Assembly (NCBI GenBank): GCA_039029135.1
Contig: JBCCGT010000024.1
Location: 1-64,000, forward strand
Reading direction: 5' to 3'
Source: JALZVT01 sp039029135
GTDB lineage: Bacteria; Pseudomonadota; Gammaproteobacteria; Pseudomonadales; Azotimanducaceae
Length of the DNA stretch: 64,000 nucleotides
The position numbers and the translations under genes are program-made. Positions 26,911 through 35,341 of the stretch are shown here, one piece after another. Below the pieces are notes generated by a model that saw only the letters and a list, made by a program, of their open reading frames with translations, was not told the origin of the DNA and did not search any database. How positions within the stretch are numbered: position 1 is the first letter of the stretch; every line of letters starts with the position of its first letter.

Positions 26911-28326
26911 ATGAGCCGACACCTGTATTTCCTCGGCATCGGCGGCACGCTGATGGGCAGCCTCGCGATCCTGGCCAAGGAGGCCGGCTTCACCGTCACC
27001 GGCAGCGACAAGGCCATCTATCCACCGATGAGCGATCTGCTCGCGGCCGCGGGCATCGAGGTGTTCGAAGGTTTCGATGCGTCTCACCTGACGCCCGCAC
27101 CCGACTTGGTCGTGATGGGCAACGCAGGTCTGCCGCGCGGCCATCCCGGCGTCGAGGCGGTGCTGGAACGCGGCCTGCCGTTCGTGTCCGGCGCCGAGTG
27201 GCTGGGCCGCGAGATTCTGCCGGGTCGCTGGACCATCGCGGTGTCCGGAACCCACGGCAAGACCACCACGGCGAGCATGATCGCCTGGATACTGGAGTAC
27301 GCGGGCCTGACCCCCGGCTATCTGATCGGCGGCGCGCCGCAGAACTTCGAGCGCTCCGCTCGACTCGGCGACGCGCCCTTCTTCGTCATCGAAGCCGACG
27401 AATACGACACCAGCTATTTCGACCGGCGCTCGAAGTTCGTGCACTACCGGCCGCGCACACTCGTCATCAACAATCTGGAGTTCGACCACGCGGACATCTT
27501 TGACGATCTCGCCGCGATCGAATCCCAGTTCCACCTGCTGCTGCGCAGCGTGCCCGGCAACGGCCTGATCATCGCGCCGGAGGCGGACGATGCCGTCAAT
27601 CGCGTGCTGCGTGCTGGCTGCTGGACGCCCGTCAGCCGCCTGAATCCGCAGCTGATCGAGGCGACCAAGCGCGGCCGGATCGACACCGAAACCGGCGAGT
27701 CGTGGAACGTGCGCGACGCGGCACCCGACGGCAGCCGCTTCGACGTCTACCTGAATGACGCCGGCTACGGCACCGTGACCTGGCCGCTGACCGGCGCCCA
27801 CAACGTCAGCAACGCGCTGGCCGCCACGGCGGCGGCCCGCCACGCCGGCGTCACCCCCGAGGTAGCGGTCGCGGCGCTGTCTGAGTTCAAGGGCGTCAAA
27901 CGGCGCATGGAAAAGATCGCCGAGATCGGCCGCACCCGCGTCTACGATGACTTCGCGCATCACCCGACCGCGATTCGGACCACGCTGCAGGGCCTGCGCA
28001 AGTCGGTCGGCAGCGAGGAGGTCATCGCGGTCATCGAACCGCGCACCCACACCATGTCGCTGGGCGCGCTGCGTGACGAGCTCAAGACCTGCTGCGCCCC
28101 GGCGGACCGCGTGTGCTGGTTCCGTGGCCCCAAAATCCGCTGGGATCTGCTGGAAGTCGCCGCCGCGTGCGTGGTGCCTGCGACCGTGGACGACAGCCTC
28201 GACGGGCTGATCGATCGGCTCGTCGACGCCCCGAAAGACAAGCCGCGCCACATCGTGATCATGTCGAACGGCAGCTTCGACGACATCTATACCAGGCTGC
28301 CGGCCGCCCTGGACGGCAAGGACTAG
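26911..28326 (+). CDS. mpl: UDP-N-acetylmuramate:L-Ala-gamma-D-Glu-meso-DAP ligase
   Basis: A 471-residue Mur ligase that re-attaches the murein tripeptide to UDP-MurNAc during cell-wall recycling. YFLGIGGTLMGSLAILAKEA and GSDKAIYPPMS are typical of Mpl rather than MurC. The ATP loop is SGTHGKTTT, then FVIEADEYDTSYFD and NNLEFDHADIF, with DDFAHHPTAI in the C-terminal domain. GAGGAG lies just upstream of the ATG. Its presence supports a Gram-negative host with DAP-type peptidoglycan. Confidence 0.94.
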   Translation: MSRHLYFLGIGGTLMGSLAILAKEAGFTVTGSDKAIYPPMSDLLAAAGIEVFEGFDASHLTPAPDLVVMGNAGLPRGHPGVEAVLERGLPFVSGAEWLGREILPGRWTIAVSGTHGKTTTASMIAWILEYAGLTPGYLIGGAPQNFERSARLGDAPFFVIEADEYDTSYFDRRSKFVHYRPRTLVINNLEFDHADIFDDLAAIESQFHLLLRSVPGNGLIIAPEADDAVNRVLRAGCWTPVSRLNPQLIEATKRGRIDTETGESWNVRDAAPDGSRFDVYLNDAGYGTVTWPLTGAHNVSNALAATAAARHAGVTPEVAVAALSEFKGVKRRMEKIAEIGRTRVYDDFAHHPTAIRTTLQGLRKSVGSEEVIAVIEPRTHTMSLGALRDELKTCCAPADRVCWFRGPKIRWDLLEVAAACVVPATVDDSLDGLIDRLVDAPKDKPRHIVIMSNGSFDDIYTRLPAALDGKD

Positions 28327-28451
28327 GCAACCTGCCGGCCGCGCTGGCCGGCGATCCGTAGCGGCCACGCCGACAGAACGGGCTGCTAGACTGCCGACTC
28401 GCGTAAGGGCGCACGGCCCGCGCACCGAGCTTCGCGACCGGGGAGACGCGC

Positions 28452-28523
28452 ATGACCGCAATGACCGATCCCGCCAAAGATCGCGATCAACCCGATCGCC
28501 ATCCGCTGATGATCGCCGCATGA
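28452..28523 (+). CDS. Possible 23-residue leader ORF
   Basis: The frame MTAMTDPAKDRDQPDRHPLM (then IAA) has a good ribosome site, GGGGAG, six bases before the ATG, and its TGA overlaps the ATG of the following lipoprotein as ATGA (28520-28523). That arrangement suggests translational coupling. No similarity recognised, and such a short frame may be chance. Confidence 0.35.
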   Translation: MTAMTDPAKDRDQPDRHPLMIAA

Positions 28524-29146
28524 GGTCAGGTCCCGCACCAGCATTCTGCGCCACGCTCCTATTGGTTGCCGCCGGCTGCTCGCCGTCAGCGCGAGACGAG
28601 GGCACACCGAGCGCTGACGTGGCGGCCGTGGCCGTTGGCGAGACCCTGCTGTTGACCCCGCCCCCGGCCTGGCTGCGCACGCGCGAAGAGGCCAACGACA
28701 ACTTCCGACTGGTCGAGTACCTGCCCGCCGGGCACACCGAGGCGGACTGGGAAGAGCGCCTGACGGTCGAATCCAATGCGCTCCAGCCGCTGCCCGATCC
28801 GATCGAGTTCCTCAGCGAACTCGGCGCGAACGACGAACGGAACTGTACGTTCGCCAAGAGCCAGAACGTCTATGCGGGCTTCGAGAATGGCTACCCGAGC
28901 GCGGTGCAGCTATACACCTGCCGGGAAGATCGCGAGACGGGACGCGGCCGCGTTCAGCTCATCAAGGCCATCGCCGGACGCGAGCACTTCTACGTTATCG
29001 AACGCACGCGGCGCTCCGCGCCGCTCGCCACCGACGCGGCGCCGCTGTCGAACCAAGACATGGCCGCCTGGAGCCTGTACTTTCGCTCGGTCAAGCTGTG
29101 CGACAGCGAGGCCGCCGATCATCCGTGCCCGGCCGCCAGCTCGTAG
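28520..29146 (+). CDS. Putative lipoprotein
   Basis: A 208-residue protein. The N-terminus ends its hydrophobic core with LLLVAAGCS, a lipobox, giving a mature N-terminal Cys at residue 20. The rest is soluble with three further Cys (NCTF, YTCRE, KLCDS) that could form disulfides, and no recognised domain. It is followed ten bases later by the HAD gene, in an apparent operon with the phosphotransferase. Confidence 0.68.
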   Translation: MRSGPAPAFCATLLLVAAGCSPSARDEGTPSADVAAVAVGETLLLTPPPAWLRTREEANDNFRLVEYLPAGHTEADWEERLTVESNALQPLPDPIEFLSELGANDERNCTFAKSQNVYAGFENGYPSAVQLYTCREDRETGRGRVQLIKAIAGREHFYVIERTRRSAPLATDAAPLSNQDMAAWSLYFRSVKLCDSEAADHPCPAASS

Positions 29147-29156
29147 CGGATAGAAC

Positions 29157-29900
29157 ATGACAGATCGCATGCGCATCAAGGGCCTCTTTTTCGATCTCGG
29201 CGGCACGCTGTTCCGCTACGCGGGCAGGCTGGGCGGCGGCGGACTACTGCACGTGCTAAAGACGCTGGGAATCGAAGCACAGCCGGAGGACATCGGTCGC
29301 GGCTGGGCGAGCGCAACCCGCGAGGCGGGCGAGCACTTTGGCGCCCAGCCCTATTTTCTGCATCGCGATCTCTTTCAGGCGACGCTGCAGAATTTCCTGC
29401 GGGGATTCGGCCACGAGCTCGACGCAGAGCTGTTCGCGGAGTTTCACCGGCGACAGATCGATGCGCTGCTGGAGTACATGCCAATCCGCGACGACTGCCA
29501 CGCGACGCTAGCGGCCCTGCGCGAGCGCGGGCTGTATCTGTCCATCGTTTCGAACATCGACGACGACTATCTCGATCCGATCGTCGCGCGACACGGACTG
29601 GACGCTCGCCTGGACGACTGGACGAGTTCCGAAGCCGCACGGTCCTGCAAACCAGACGCGGGCATCTATCGCTTCGCTCTCGAGAAGTCCGGGCTCGAGG
29701 CCAGTGAGGTCCTGTTCGTCGGCGATTCTTTGCAGCACGACGTGGCCGGCGCGGACGCGATCGGCATGCGCTCGGCACGAATCATTGAGGACGGCGTGAC
29801 CACGCCGCTGACGCACGGCCTGGCGATCACCGCACAGCCTACCTACGAGATCGAGGCGCTGACGCAGTTACTATCCATCGTCGACGAGGCCAATGGCTAG
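29157..29900 (+). CDS. HAD family hydrolase
   Basis: A 247-residue haloacid-dehalogenase-fold hydrolase. Motif I is FFDLGGTLF, with Gly in place of the usual second Asp (DxGxT), which is seen in some HAD groups but may alter the general acid step. Motif II is SIVSNIDDD, motif III the Lys in SCKPDAGIY, and motif IV FVGDSLQHDVAGA. A helical cap lies between motifs I and II. The gene overlaps the next by eight bases, so they are translated together. Confidence 0.83.
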   Translation: MTDRMRIKGLFFDLGGTLFRYAGRLGGGGLLHVLKTLGIEAQPEDIGRGWASATREAGEHFGAQPYFLHRDLFQATLQNFLRGFGHELDAELFAEFHRRQIDALLEYMPIRDDCHATLAALRERGLYLSIVSNIDDDYLDPIVARHGLDARLDDWTSSEAARSCKPDAGIYRFALEKSGLEASEVLFVGDSLQHDVAGADAIGMRSARIIEDGVTTPLTHGLAITAQPTYEIEALTQLLSIVDEANG

Positions 29901-31035
29901 GGGGCGCGAGTTCCTGCCGGAAACGCCGGAGGAACTCACGCCCGAATGGCTATCGACCGCGCTCGCGCGCCCGATCACAGATATTGAGACCCAAAACCTC
30001 GGCGAAGGCGTGGGCTTCATGGGCGACGTGCTGCTCACGCGGTTCTCGCCGGCAGGCCAGCAGCCCGCGAGCGCGGTCATCAAGCTGCCGAAAAAGGCCA
30101 ACCGCGTCATGGGCGAGATGCTGGGCGTCTATGAGCGCGAGATCATGTTCTTTCGCGAGTTCGGCGCCGACGTTCCCGTGCGCGTACCGCGGCTGTACTT
30201 CAGCGCGTTCGACCGCGACAAGGGATCGGAAAATCAAAAGGCGATTCTGGAACAGATCGATCGCTGGCCGCTGTTTCTGAGCAAGGCCGTGAACGTCGTC
30301 GGCGCGGCAATCGCCGGCGCAAAGAAGCGCCGCTATCTGCTCGGCATCGAGTTTCTGGAAGGCATGCAACCCGGCGACCAGCTCGCGGGGCTGTCTCCCG
30401 AACGCTGCGGCATCGTGCTAGAGGACATCGCGAAGCTCCACCGCGCCTATACGGGCAGCGCAGCACTCGACGAGCAGTTCTGGCTGCTGCCGCTCGGCAT
30501 CGACGCGCGCCTGCGCCACGGAATCTTTCTGCAGCACGTCGACCGGTTCGCGCGTAGCGCGCCCCCGGGCCTCGCGCCCAAGCTAGCTTGGCTGCGCGAC
30601 AACGGCGTCGAGCTGTCGCACAGGCTGATGGCCGAGGCACCAAACACGCTGCTGCACGGGGACCTGCGCCTCGACAACGTGGTGTTCGATGGCGAGCACT
30701 GCGCGTTTATCGACTGGCAGCTCGTGCGGCACGGCCCCGCCGCGTACGACGTGGCTTATTTTCTGTCGAGTGCACTCAGACAGGATGCGAGCGGACGCGA
30801 TACCGACGATTTGCTGGCGCGCTACTACGATGCGCTGGCGATCGCCGATTATTCGTTTGCAGCGTTCAGGCGCGACTACGACCGTGCGCTATTGACGATC
30901 GTGGCCAACATGGCGGGTGCCAATCAGGTCGACGTCGGCGACGGCCGCGGGCGGCGCCTGATGCAGGCCTGGTTCGAGCGGCTGGACGCCCGTCTCGCGG
31001 ACGTCCAGCTCGATTCACTGCTGGCTACGGGCTGA
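29893..31035 (+). CDS. APH/EcKinase-like phosphotransferase
   Basis: A 380-residue kinase-fold protein. LLHGDLRLDNVVF is the catalytic loop (HGDxxxxN) and FIDWQLVRHGPAAYDVAYFL the metal-binding Asp segment of aminoglycoside phosphotransferase and ecdysteroid-kinase-like families. The N-terminal lobe includes SAVIKLPKKANR with the probable ATP lysine. Environmental bacteria carry many such enzymes acting on alcohols or choline-like compounds, so antibiotic resistance should not be assumed. It overlaps the HAD gene and converges on katG. Confidence 0.8.
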   Translation: MARGREFLPETPEELTPEWLSTALARPITDIETQNLGEGVGFMGDVLLTRFSPAGQQPASAVIKLPKKANRVMGEMLGVYEREIMFFREFGADVPVRVPRLYFSAFDRDKGSENQKAILEQIDRWPLFLSKAVNVVGAAIAGAKKRRYLLGIEFLEGMQPGDQLAGLSPERCGIVLEDIAKLHRAYTGSAALDEQFWLLPLGIDARLRHGIFLQHVDRFARSAPPGLAPKLAWLRDNGVELSHRLMAEAPNTLLHGDLRLDNVVFDGEHCAFIDWQLVRHGPAAYDVAYFLSSALRQDASGRDTDDLLARYYDALAIADYSFAAFRRDYDRALLTIVANMAGANQVDVGDGRGRRLMQAWFERLDARLADVQLDSLLATG

Positions 31036-31055
31036 GCCGGCGCCGCAGGACCCCG

Positions 31056-33305
31056 TTAGTTCAGCTCGAATCGGTCGAGCATCATCACCTTCGACCAGGC
31101 GTCGACAAAGTCGGCGACGAACTGACCTTCGCTCTCGTTGAGCGCATAGCTCTCCGCGACCGCGCGCAGCTCCGAGTTGGAACCGAACACCAAATCGACC
31201 TCGGTCGCCGTCCAACGCTTCGCGCCGTCTTTGCGGTTGGTACCGACGAAAACGCCGTCGTCCGCACCGGACGCCTGCCACTCGGTCGACATATCCAGCA
31301 GATTCACGAAGAAATCGTTGCTGAGCTGACCGGGTCGGTCCGTCAGCACGCCATGGGCGCTGCCGTCGGCGTTGGCGTTGAGCGCCCGCATGCCGGCGAC
31401 CAGCACCGCGGTTTCGCCAACCGTCAGCGTCAGCGTATCGGCGCGATCGATCAGCATATCGGCGGGCGAGAGCCGCGCGCGCTTGCCGTAGTAGTTGCGG
31501 AACCCATCGGCCGCGGGTTCCAGCACGGCCATCCCGGCGACGCTGGTCTGCGCCTGACTGGCATCGACGCGTCCGGCAACGAAGGGCACCGTCACGTCGT
31601 GGCCAGCGCGCTCTGCCGCGTCCTCGATGCCGACGCCGCCGGCGAGCACGATCAGATCGGCCATGGACACCTTGCGCGAGCGCGACCGTGCGTTGAAGTC
31701 GCTCTGCACGTCTTCGAGCGCGGTCAGCACCGAGCCTAGCGTTGCGGGGTCGTTCACCGCCCACTGATTCTGTGGTGCCAAGCGTACCCGCGCGCCGTTC
31801 GCGCCGCCGCGATAGTCGGTATCGCGGAAGGTCGCGGCAGACGCCCAGGCGGCGCGCACGAGATCCGAGCTATCGATGTTCTTCGCCCGAATCGCCTTCT
31901 TGAGTTTCGTCACGTCGCGGCTGTTGATGGTCTTGCCCGCGGGCGCCGGCAGCGGGTCCTGCCACACCATGTCCTCGGCCGGCACTTCGGAGCCCACGTA
32001 GCGCGACTTCGGTCCGAGGTCGCGATGGGTCAGCTTGAACCACGCGCGCGAGAACGCCTCGTCCATCGTGCCCGGCTCGTCCAACCACCTTTTCGTCACC
32101 GCACCGTAGGCGGCGTCATAGCGCAGCGCCAGATCGGTGGTGAACATGACCGGCGCGTGGCGCTTGGTGGGATCGAACGCGTCCGGGACAAACTTCGCGT
32201 TTTCGTTCTTGGGAATCCACTGCTTGGCGCCGTTGGGGCTCTTGGTGAGCTGCCACTCGAACGCGTACAGGTTCTGGACGTAGTTATTGCTCCACTTCGC
32301 CGGCGTCACCGTCCACGCCCCTTCGAGGCCGCTGGTGATCGCATCCGGACCGACGCCGCTGCCGCACTTGTTCTTCCAGCCAAAGCCCTGGGACTCGACG
32401 CCGGTAGCCGCCGGCTCGGGGCCAACGCACTTCGACGCCTTGGCGGCGCCGTGCGCCTTGCCGAGCGTGTGCCCGCCGACGATCAGCGCCGCCGTCTCTT
32501 CGTCATTCATGCCCATGCGGCCGAAGGTCGTGCGGATGCGCTTGGCCGATGCCAGGATGTCCGGGTCGCCGCCCGGGCCTTCCGGGTTCACGTAGATCAG
32601 GCCCATCTGCACAGCGCCCAGCGGCTCTTCCAGCTCGCCGTCATCAGAGAACCGCGCCTGCTCCAGGAACTTGGTCTCTGGCCCCCAGTAGACGAGCTCC
32701 GGCTCCATGTCATCGACGCGCCCGCCGGAGAAGCCAAAGGTCTTGAACCCCGCGCTCTCGAGCGCGACGTTGCCGGAAAGGACAATCAGATCGGACCAGG
32801 ACAGGCTGCTGCCGTACTTCTGCTTGACCGGCCACAAGAGGCGCCGCGCCTTGTCGAGGTTACCGTTGTCGGGCCAGCTGTTGAGCGGCTCGAAGCGGAT
32901 CTGACCCCCGTCCGCGCCGCCGCGGCCATCGCCGCTGCGATAGGTGCCGGCAGCGTGCCAGGCGAGGCGGATGAACAGACCGGCGTAGGTGCCGTAGTCG
33001 GCGGGCCACCAGTCCTTAGAATCGACCAGCACGGCCGTGATGTCCGACTTGACCTCATCGAGATCCAGCGCAGCGAAGGCGGCCGGGTAATCGAAACCGT
33101 CGCCGCCCGTGGCCGCGTTGTCGCGCAGGCGAGATACGTCGACCACCTCGGGCCACCAGTCCTGCACCTTTTTTGCCTGCTGCCCGTCGCCGTTGCGAAT
33201 CGGGGCCCCGCCCATGCCGAGGAACCCCGGCGGCGTCGCGGTGGCGCCCGCCGCCAACGCGACGAGGACGGCCCCCACGGCCAATTGTGTGAATCTTTCT
33301 GTCAT
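31056..33305 (-). CDS. katG: Catalase-peroxidase with an export signal
   Basis: A 749-residue bifunctional heme enzyme. RLAWHAAGTYRSGDGRGG carries the distal Arg/Trp/His, MGLIYVNPEGPGG the Tyr of the Met-Tyr-Trp adduct, and IVGGHTLGKAHGA the proximal His. The C-terminal non-heme domain is complete. From the ATG at 33305 (GGGAG upstream), MTERFTQLAVGAVLVALAAG followed by ATATPPG looks like a Sec signal peptide of about 23 residues, so the enzyme is probably periplasmic, like the KatP group. An in-frame start at 33350 would bury this signal and is disfavoured. Confidence 0.93.
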   Translation of the reverse strand: MTERFTQLAVGAVLVALAAGATATPPGFLGMGGAPIRNGDGQQAKKVQDWWPEVVDVSRLRDNAATGGDGFDYPAAFAALDLDEVKSDITAVLVDSKDWWPADYGTYAGLFIRLAWHAAGTYRSGDGRGGADGGQIRFEPLNSWPDNGNLDKARRLLWPVKQKYGSSLSWSDLIVLSGNVALESAGFKTFGFSGGRVDDMEPELVYWGPETKFLEQARFSDDGELEEPLGAVQMGLIYVNPEGPGGDPDILASAKRIRTTFGRMGMNDEETAALIVGGHTLGKAHGAAKASKCVGPEPAATGVESQGFGWKNKCGSGVGPDAITSGLEGAWTVTPAKWSNNYVQNLYAFEWQLTKSPNGAKQWIPKNENAKFVPDAFDPTKRHAPVMFTTDLALRYDAAYGAVTKRWLDEPGTMDEAFSRAWFKLTHRDLGPKSRYVGSEVPAEDMVWQDPLPAPAGKTINSRDVTKLKKAIRAKNIDSSDLVRAAWASAATFRDTDYRGGANGARVRLAPQNQWAVNDPATLGSVLTALEDVQSDFNARSRSRKVSMADLIVLAGGVGIEDAAERAGHDVTVPFVAGRVDASQAQTSVAGMAVLEPAADGFRNYYGKRARLSPADMLIDRADTLTLTVGETAVLVAGMRALNANADGSAHGVLTDRPGQLSNDFFVNLLDMSTEWQASGADDGVFVGTNRKDGAKRWTATEVDLVFGSNSELRAVAESYALNESEGQFVADFVDAWSKVMMLDRFELN

Positions 33306-33329
33306 TGCTCTGCTCCCACTAGCTATACA

Positions 33330-33343
33330 TGACGCAAGCGTCA
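33330..33343. promoter_or_regulatory. Palindrome upstream of katG
   Basis: TGACGC and GCGTCA form perfect 6-bp arms around AA, 25 bases before the katG start codon. The position suits an operator or a 5' leader hairpin. It does not resemble the long OxyR pattern, and I cannot name the protein that would bind. Confidence 0.4.
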
Positions 33344-33707
33344 GGGACACAGGTTAGAGAGCGGTTCCGCGTCGGTACAATGAATTGTTTCTACCGCATT
33401 GATATGCGTTGTCTATGCAGCTCGTGGCGCTGCCGAGGCATGGCTTAGGTGTGATAGTACAGATTCGATCTGACAGCCAGAGTCGGATTCGATTAGGACT
33501 CGACTTCAAAGCGGACGTTGAGAGGCGTACCTATTACAAACTCCAGATGGCTGACATCGGCCACAAGCGGCCACCGATCGTAGTCGATTGTTTCCTGAAC
33601 ATGAGGTGTCAACACCTTTTCAGGTGACAAATAGTCATCGTGATTTCTCCATGAGACTGTGGAAAACTAGTGAGCAACGCTCACTCGATGCTAGTTCGGG
33701 GACTTCA
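33344..33707 (+). other. Intergenic region at the left edge of the AT-rich island (364 bp)
   Basis: Composition shifts here from the high-GC background to AT-rich sequence. A 72-codon frame at 33409-33627 has no recognisable domain and no ribosome site, so I do not call it. It should contain the katG promoter (minus) and the hydrolase promoter (plus), the latter marked by the 17-bp palindrome at 33669-33685. No tRNA or attachment repeat seen. Confidence 0.4.
33669..33685. promoter_or_regulatory. Candidate TetR operator before the alpha/beta hydrolase
   Basis: AGTGAGC-AAC-GCTCACT is a perfect inverted repeat with 7-bp arms, flanked by a further ACTAG/CTAGT pair. It shares the AGTGA...TCACT half-sites and total length with the palindrome at 35889-35905 beside the tetR gene. 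It lies 22 bases before the TTG I chose as hydrolase start, consistent with a promoter or leader operator. Confidence 0.5.
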
Positions 33708-34424
33708 TTGACCGCACCTCCAACACTAGTCCTTGTCCCTGGCGCTTGGCATGGCCCTTGGGCCTTAGAACCGTTGGCCGCAAAACTCGCCGACATCGGC
33801 ATAGATTCAAAAACTGTCACCACCGCTTCGCTTGATGGAAAGGACAAACGCGGCATACCAGCAGATGTACAGGCGACGATTGAGGTGATCGAGGACTGCC
33901 CAGGGGACGTCGTGCTGGTCGGTCACTCCTATTCCGGGGTTGTGATCACCGAGGCGGGTGCACACGAGAGGGTGAAGCACCTAGTCTACTTAGCGGCATT
34001 CATGCCCAAAACCAACGAAACTGCAAATGGCCAAATTCTCCGAGCGTTGGTGCGTAACCCCTTCGCAAAAACCCTTGCGCCGGCGATGTCAGTCCTACCT
34101 GGCGACAAAACGCTACTCCAACTCAACCCGGAGTTAGCGGCGAAGCATTTGTACGGCGATTGTGACGCGCGCAGCGTACAGCACGCTCAGGCCAATCTTC
34201 AGCTCCACAATCGCAATGTCTTTGAGCAAAGCCCAAAAGTTGCCGCCTGGGAAAACACCCCATCGACCTACATCGTATGCAAGCAGGACAAAGCGATTCC
34301 ACCCAAACTGCAGAAGAAACTGGCGAAGCGCGCAAATCGCACCATTGAGTTGGACACGTCACACTCGCCTTTCTACTCCGACACTATAGGTCTGTCAGCC
34401 ATCCTCGCCGAGATCGTGGGCTAA
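33708..34424 (+). CDS. Alpha/beta hydrolase
   Basis: A 238-residue esterase-like hydrolase. PPTLVLVPGAWHGPWALEPL is the typical beginning with the oxyanion residues, the nucleophile elbow is VLVGHSYSGVV, and the catalytic His is in LDTSHSPFYS. The start is debatable: frames open to 33651 (ATG) and 33588, but neither has a ribosome site, the extra residues look unconserved, and the palindrome would then lie inside the gene. The TTG at 33708 has GGGGA upstream. Codon use is richer in A/T than in flanking genes. Its stop overlaps that of the metallo-hydrolase by three to four bases. Confidence 0.8.
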   Translation: MTAPPTLVLVPGAWHGPWALEPLAAKLADIGIDSKTVTTASLDGKDKRGIPADVQATIEVIEDCPGDVVLVGHSYSGVVITEAGAHERVKHLVYLAAFMPKTNETANGQILRALVRNPFAKTLAPAMSVLPGDKTLLQLNPELAAKHLYGDCDARSVQHAQANLQLHNRNVFEQSPKVAAWENTPSTYIVCKQDKAIPPKLQKKLAKRANRTIELDTSHSPFYSDTIGLSAILAEIVG

Positions 34425-35341
34425 AAACGATTCTCCCGAACACCACGATCATGCGCCGGAGCCAGAATTGTGTCGAACTCTTCCAGCTGAGTAGTGACCC
34501 TCTTAATGCTGGCCTTAGCTGCTGAGATGTTCTCAGCGATCCCCGCGACCGCTTTTCTGTTGTTCAACCGTTCCAGATCAAACACCACGTCGCCGGCAAA
34601 AAAGTAGTAGGTGTCTCGATCGAATGAGATCAGGGACTGATGCCCTTCAGTGTGCCCCGGCGTTGGGACGACGCGCAGGGTGCCTTGCTCATCGATCGTT
34701 TGGCTTTCAGCGAATGCACCGAATTCACCGTGACGATAGTCAACTAACGTCGGTTCAACCCAGATTGGTATCTGGCAGCGCATGTCACCTTGGTGCCCTA
34801 ACCAATCATTAGCGGAAATGTAGAATTGAGCGTTCTTCAGGTGGTACATACCACCCATATGGTCAGAATGTAGGTGCGACAAAATGGCCCACCTAACGTT
34901 CTTGGCATCAAGACCGAGCAGCTTAAGCTGCGGCCCCAATTCGTCTTCGGAGTTAACCGCAAACTTCAACTGATTGCGGTAGAACCATTCGTTGCCAGGC
35001 CGGCAATTGAAGTATCCCGGTTCATGCACTTTCGCTGTTTCACCGGTATCGAATACTGCAATACCATCAGGATGCTCGATTACGTAGAACTGAATAGGCA
35101 TCCATTCCGTCCAGTCGCTATCCAGCACTATGCTCGGCACGCGAAGCATCGCTGGCCCCGACAGCTCTCTGAAGTGCTCTTTGACGGATATCCATCCCGT
35201 CTGAACAACGTGTACCTTGATGCCGCTTTTGGTTTCGAAAGAGACAGGTTCAGGGTTTCTCGGTGCCGGGGTTTGGTTCGCACTCACGCAGCCAGAAGCC
35301 GGCAGTAGAAAGGCCACGATGACGGGGATGATTATGCGCAT
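34421..35341 (-). CDS. Metallo-beta-lactamase-fold lipoprotein, AHL-lactonase-like
   Basis: A 306-residue protein. FLLPASGCVSA is a lipobox, so the mature protein should be tethered to a membrane with Cys 18 first. The metal site is intact: LSHLHSDHMGGMYHL (HxHxDH), PTPGHTEGHQS, FAGDVVFD and LAPAHDRG. The overall layout, including the Tyr/Phe-rich insert after VFDTGE, resembles N-acyl-homoserine lactonases of the AiiA type, which open signal lactone rings. Lactonase activity is inference from fold; other esters or lactones are possible. It starts directly after the SRPBCC stop, so both are one transcript. Confidence 0.82.
   Translation of the reverse strand: MRIIIPVIVAFLLPASGCVSANQTPAPRNPEPVSFETKSGIKVHVVQTGWISVKEHFRELSGPAMLRVPSIVLDSDWTEWMPIQFYVIEHPDGIAVFDTGETAKVHEPGYFNCRPGNEWFYRNQLKFAVNSEDELGPQLKLLGLDAKNVRWAILSHLHSDHMGGMYHLKNAQFYISANDWLGHQGDMRCQIPIWVEPTLVDYRHGEFGAFAESQTIDEQGTLRVVPTPGHTEGHQSLISFDRDTYYFFAGDVVFDLERLNNRKAVAGIAENISAAKASIKRVTTQLEEFDTILAPAHDRGVRENRF

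Noticed and set aside
26338..28857. Minus-strand open frame of 839 codons across mpl
   Set aside because: It is wholly antisense to the clearly identified mpl gene, is rich in Arg/Gln/Asp/His shadow composition and has no domain. High GC creates such frames.
29893..31035. Reading the phosphotransferase as an aminoglycoside-resistance gene
   Set aside because: The fold motif alone does not show this; EcKinase-like relatives in environmental bacteria act on other alcohols, and the operon context is not resistance-related.
32025..33332. Plus-strand 435-codon frame antisense to katG
   Set aside because: Shadow frame; composition Arg/Ala/Gly/Val and no recognisable domain.
33409..33627. 72-codon plus-strand frame in the katG/hydrolase gap
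   Set aside because: No ribosome site, no domain and it overlaps the probable promoter region.
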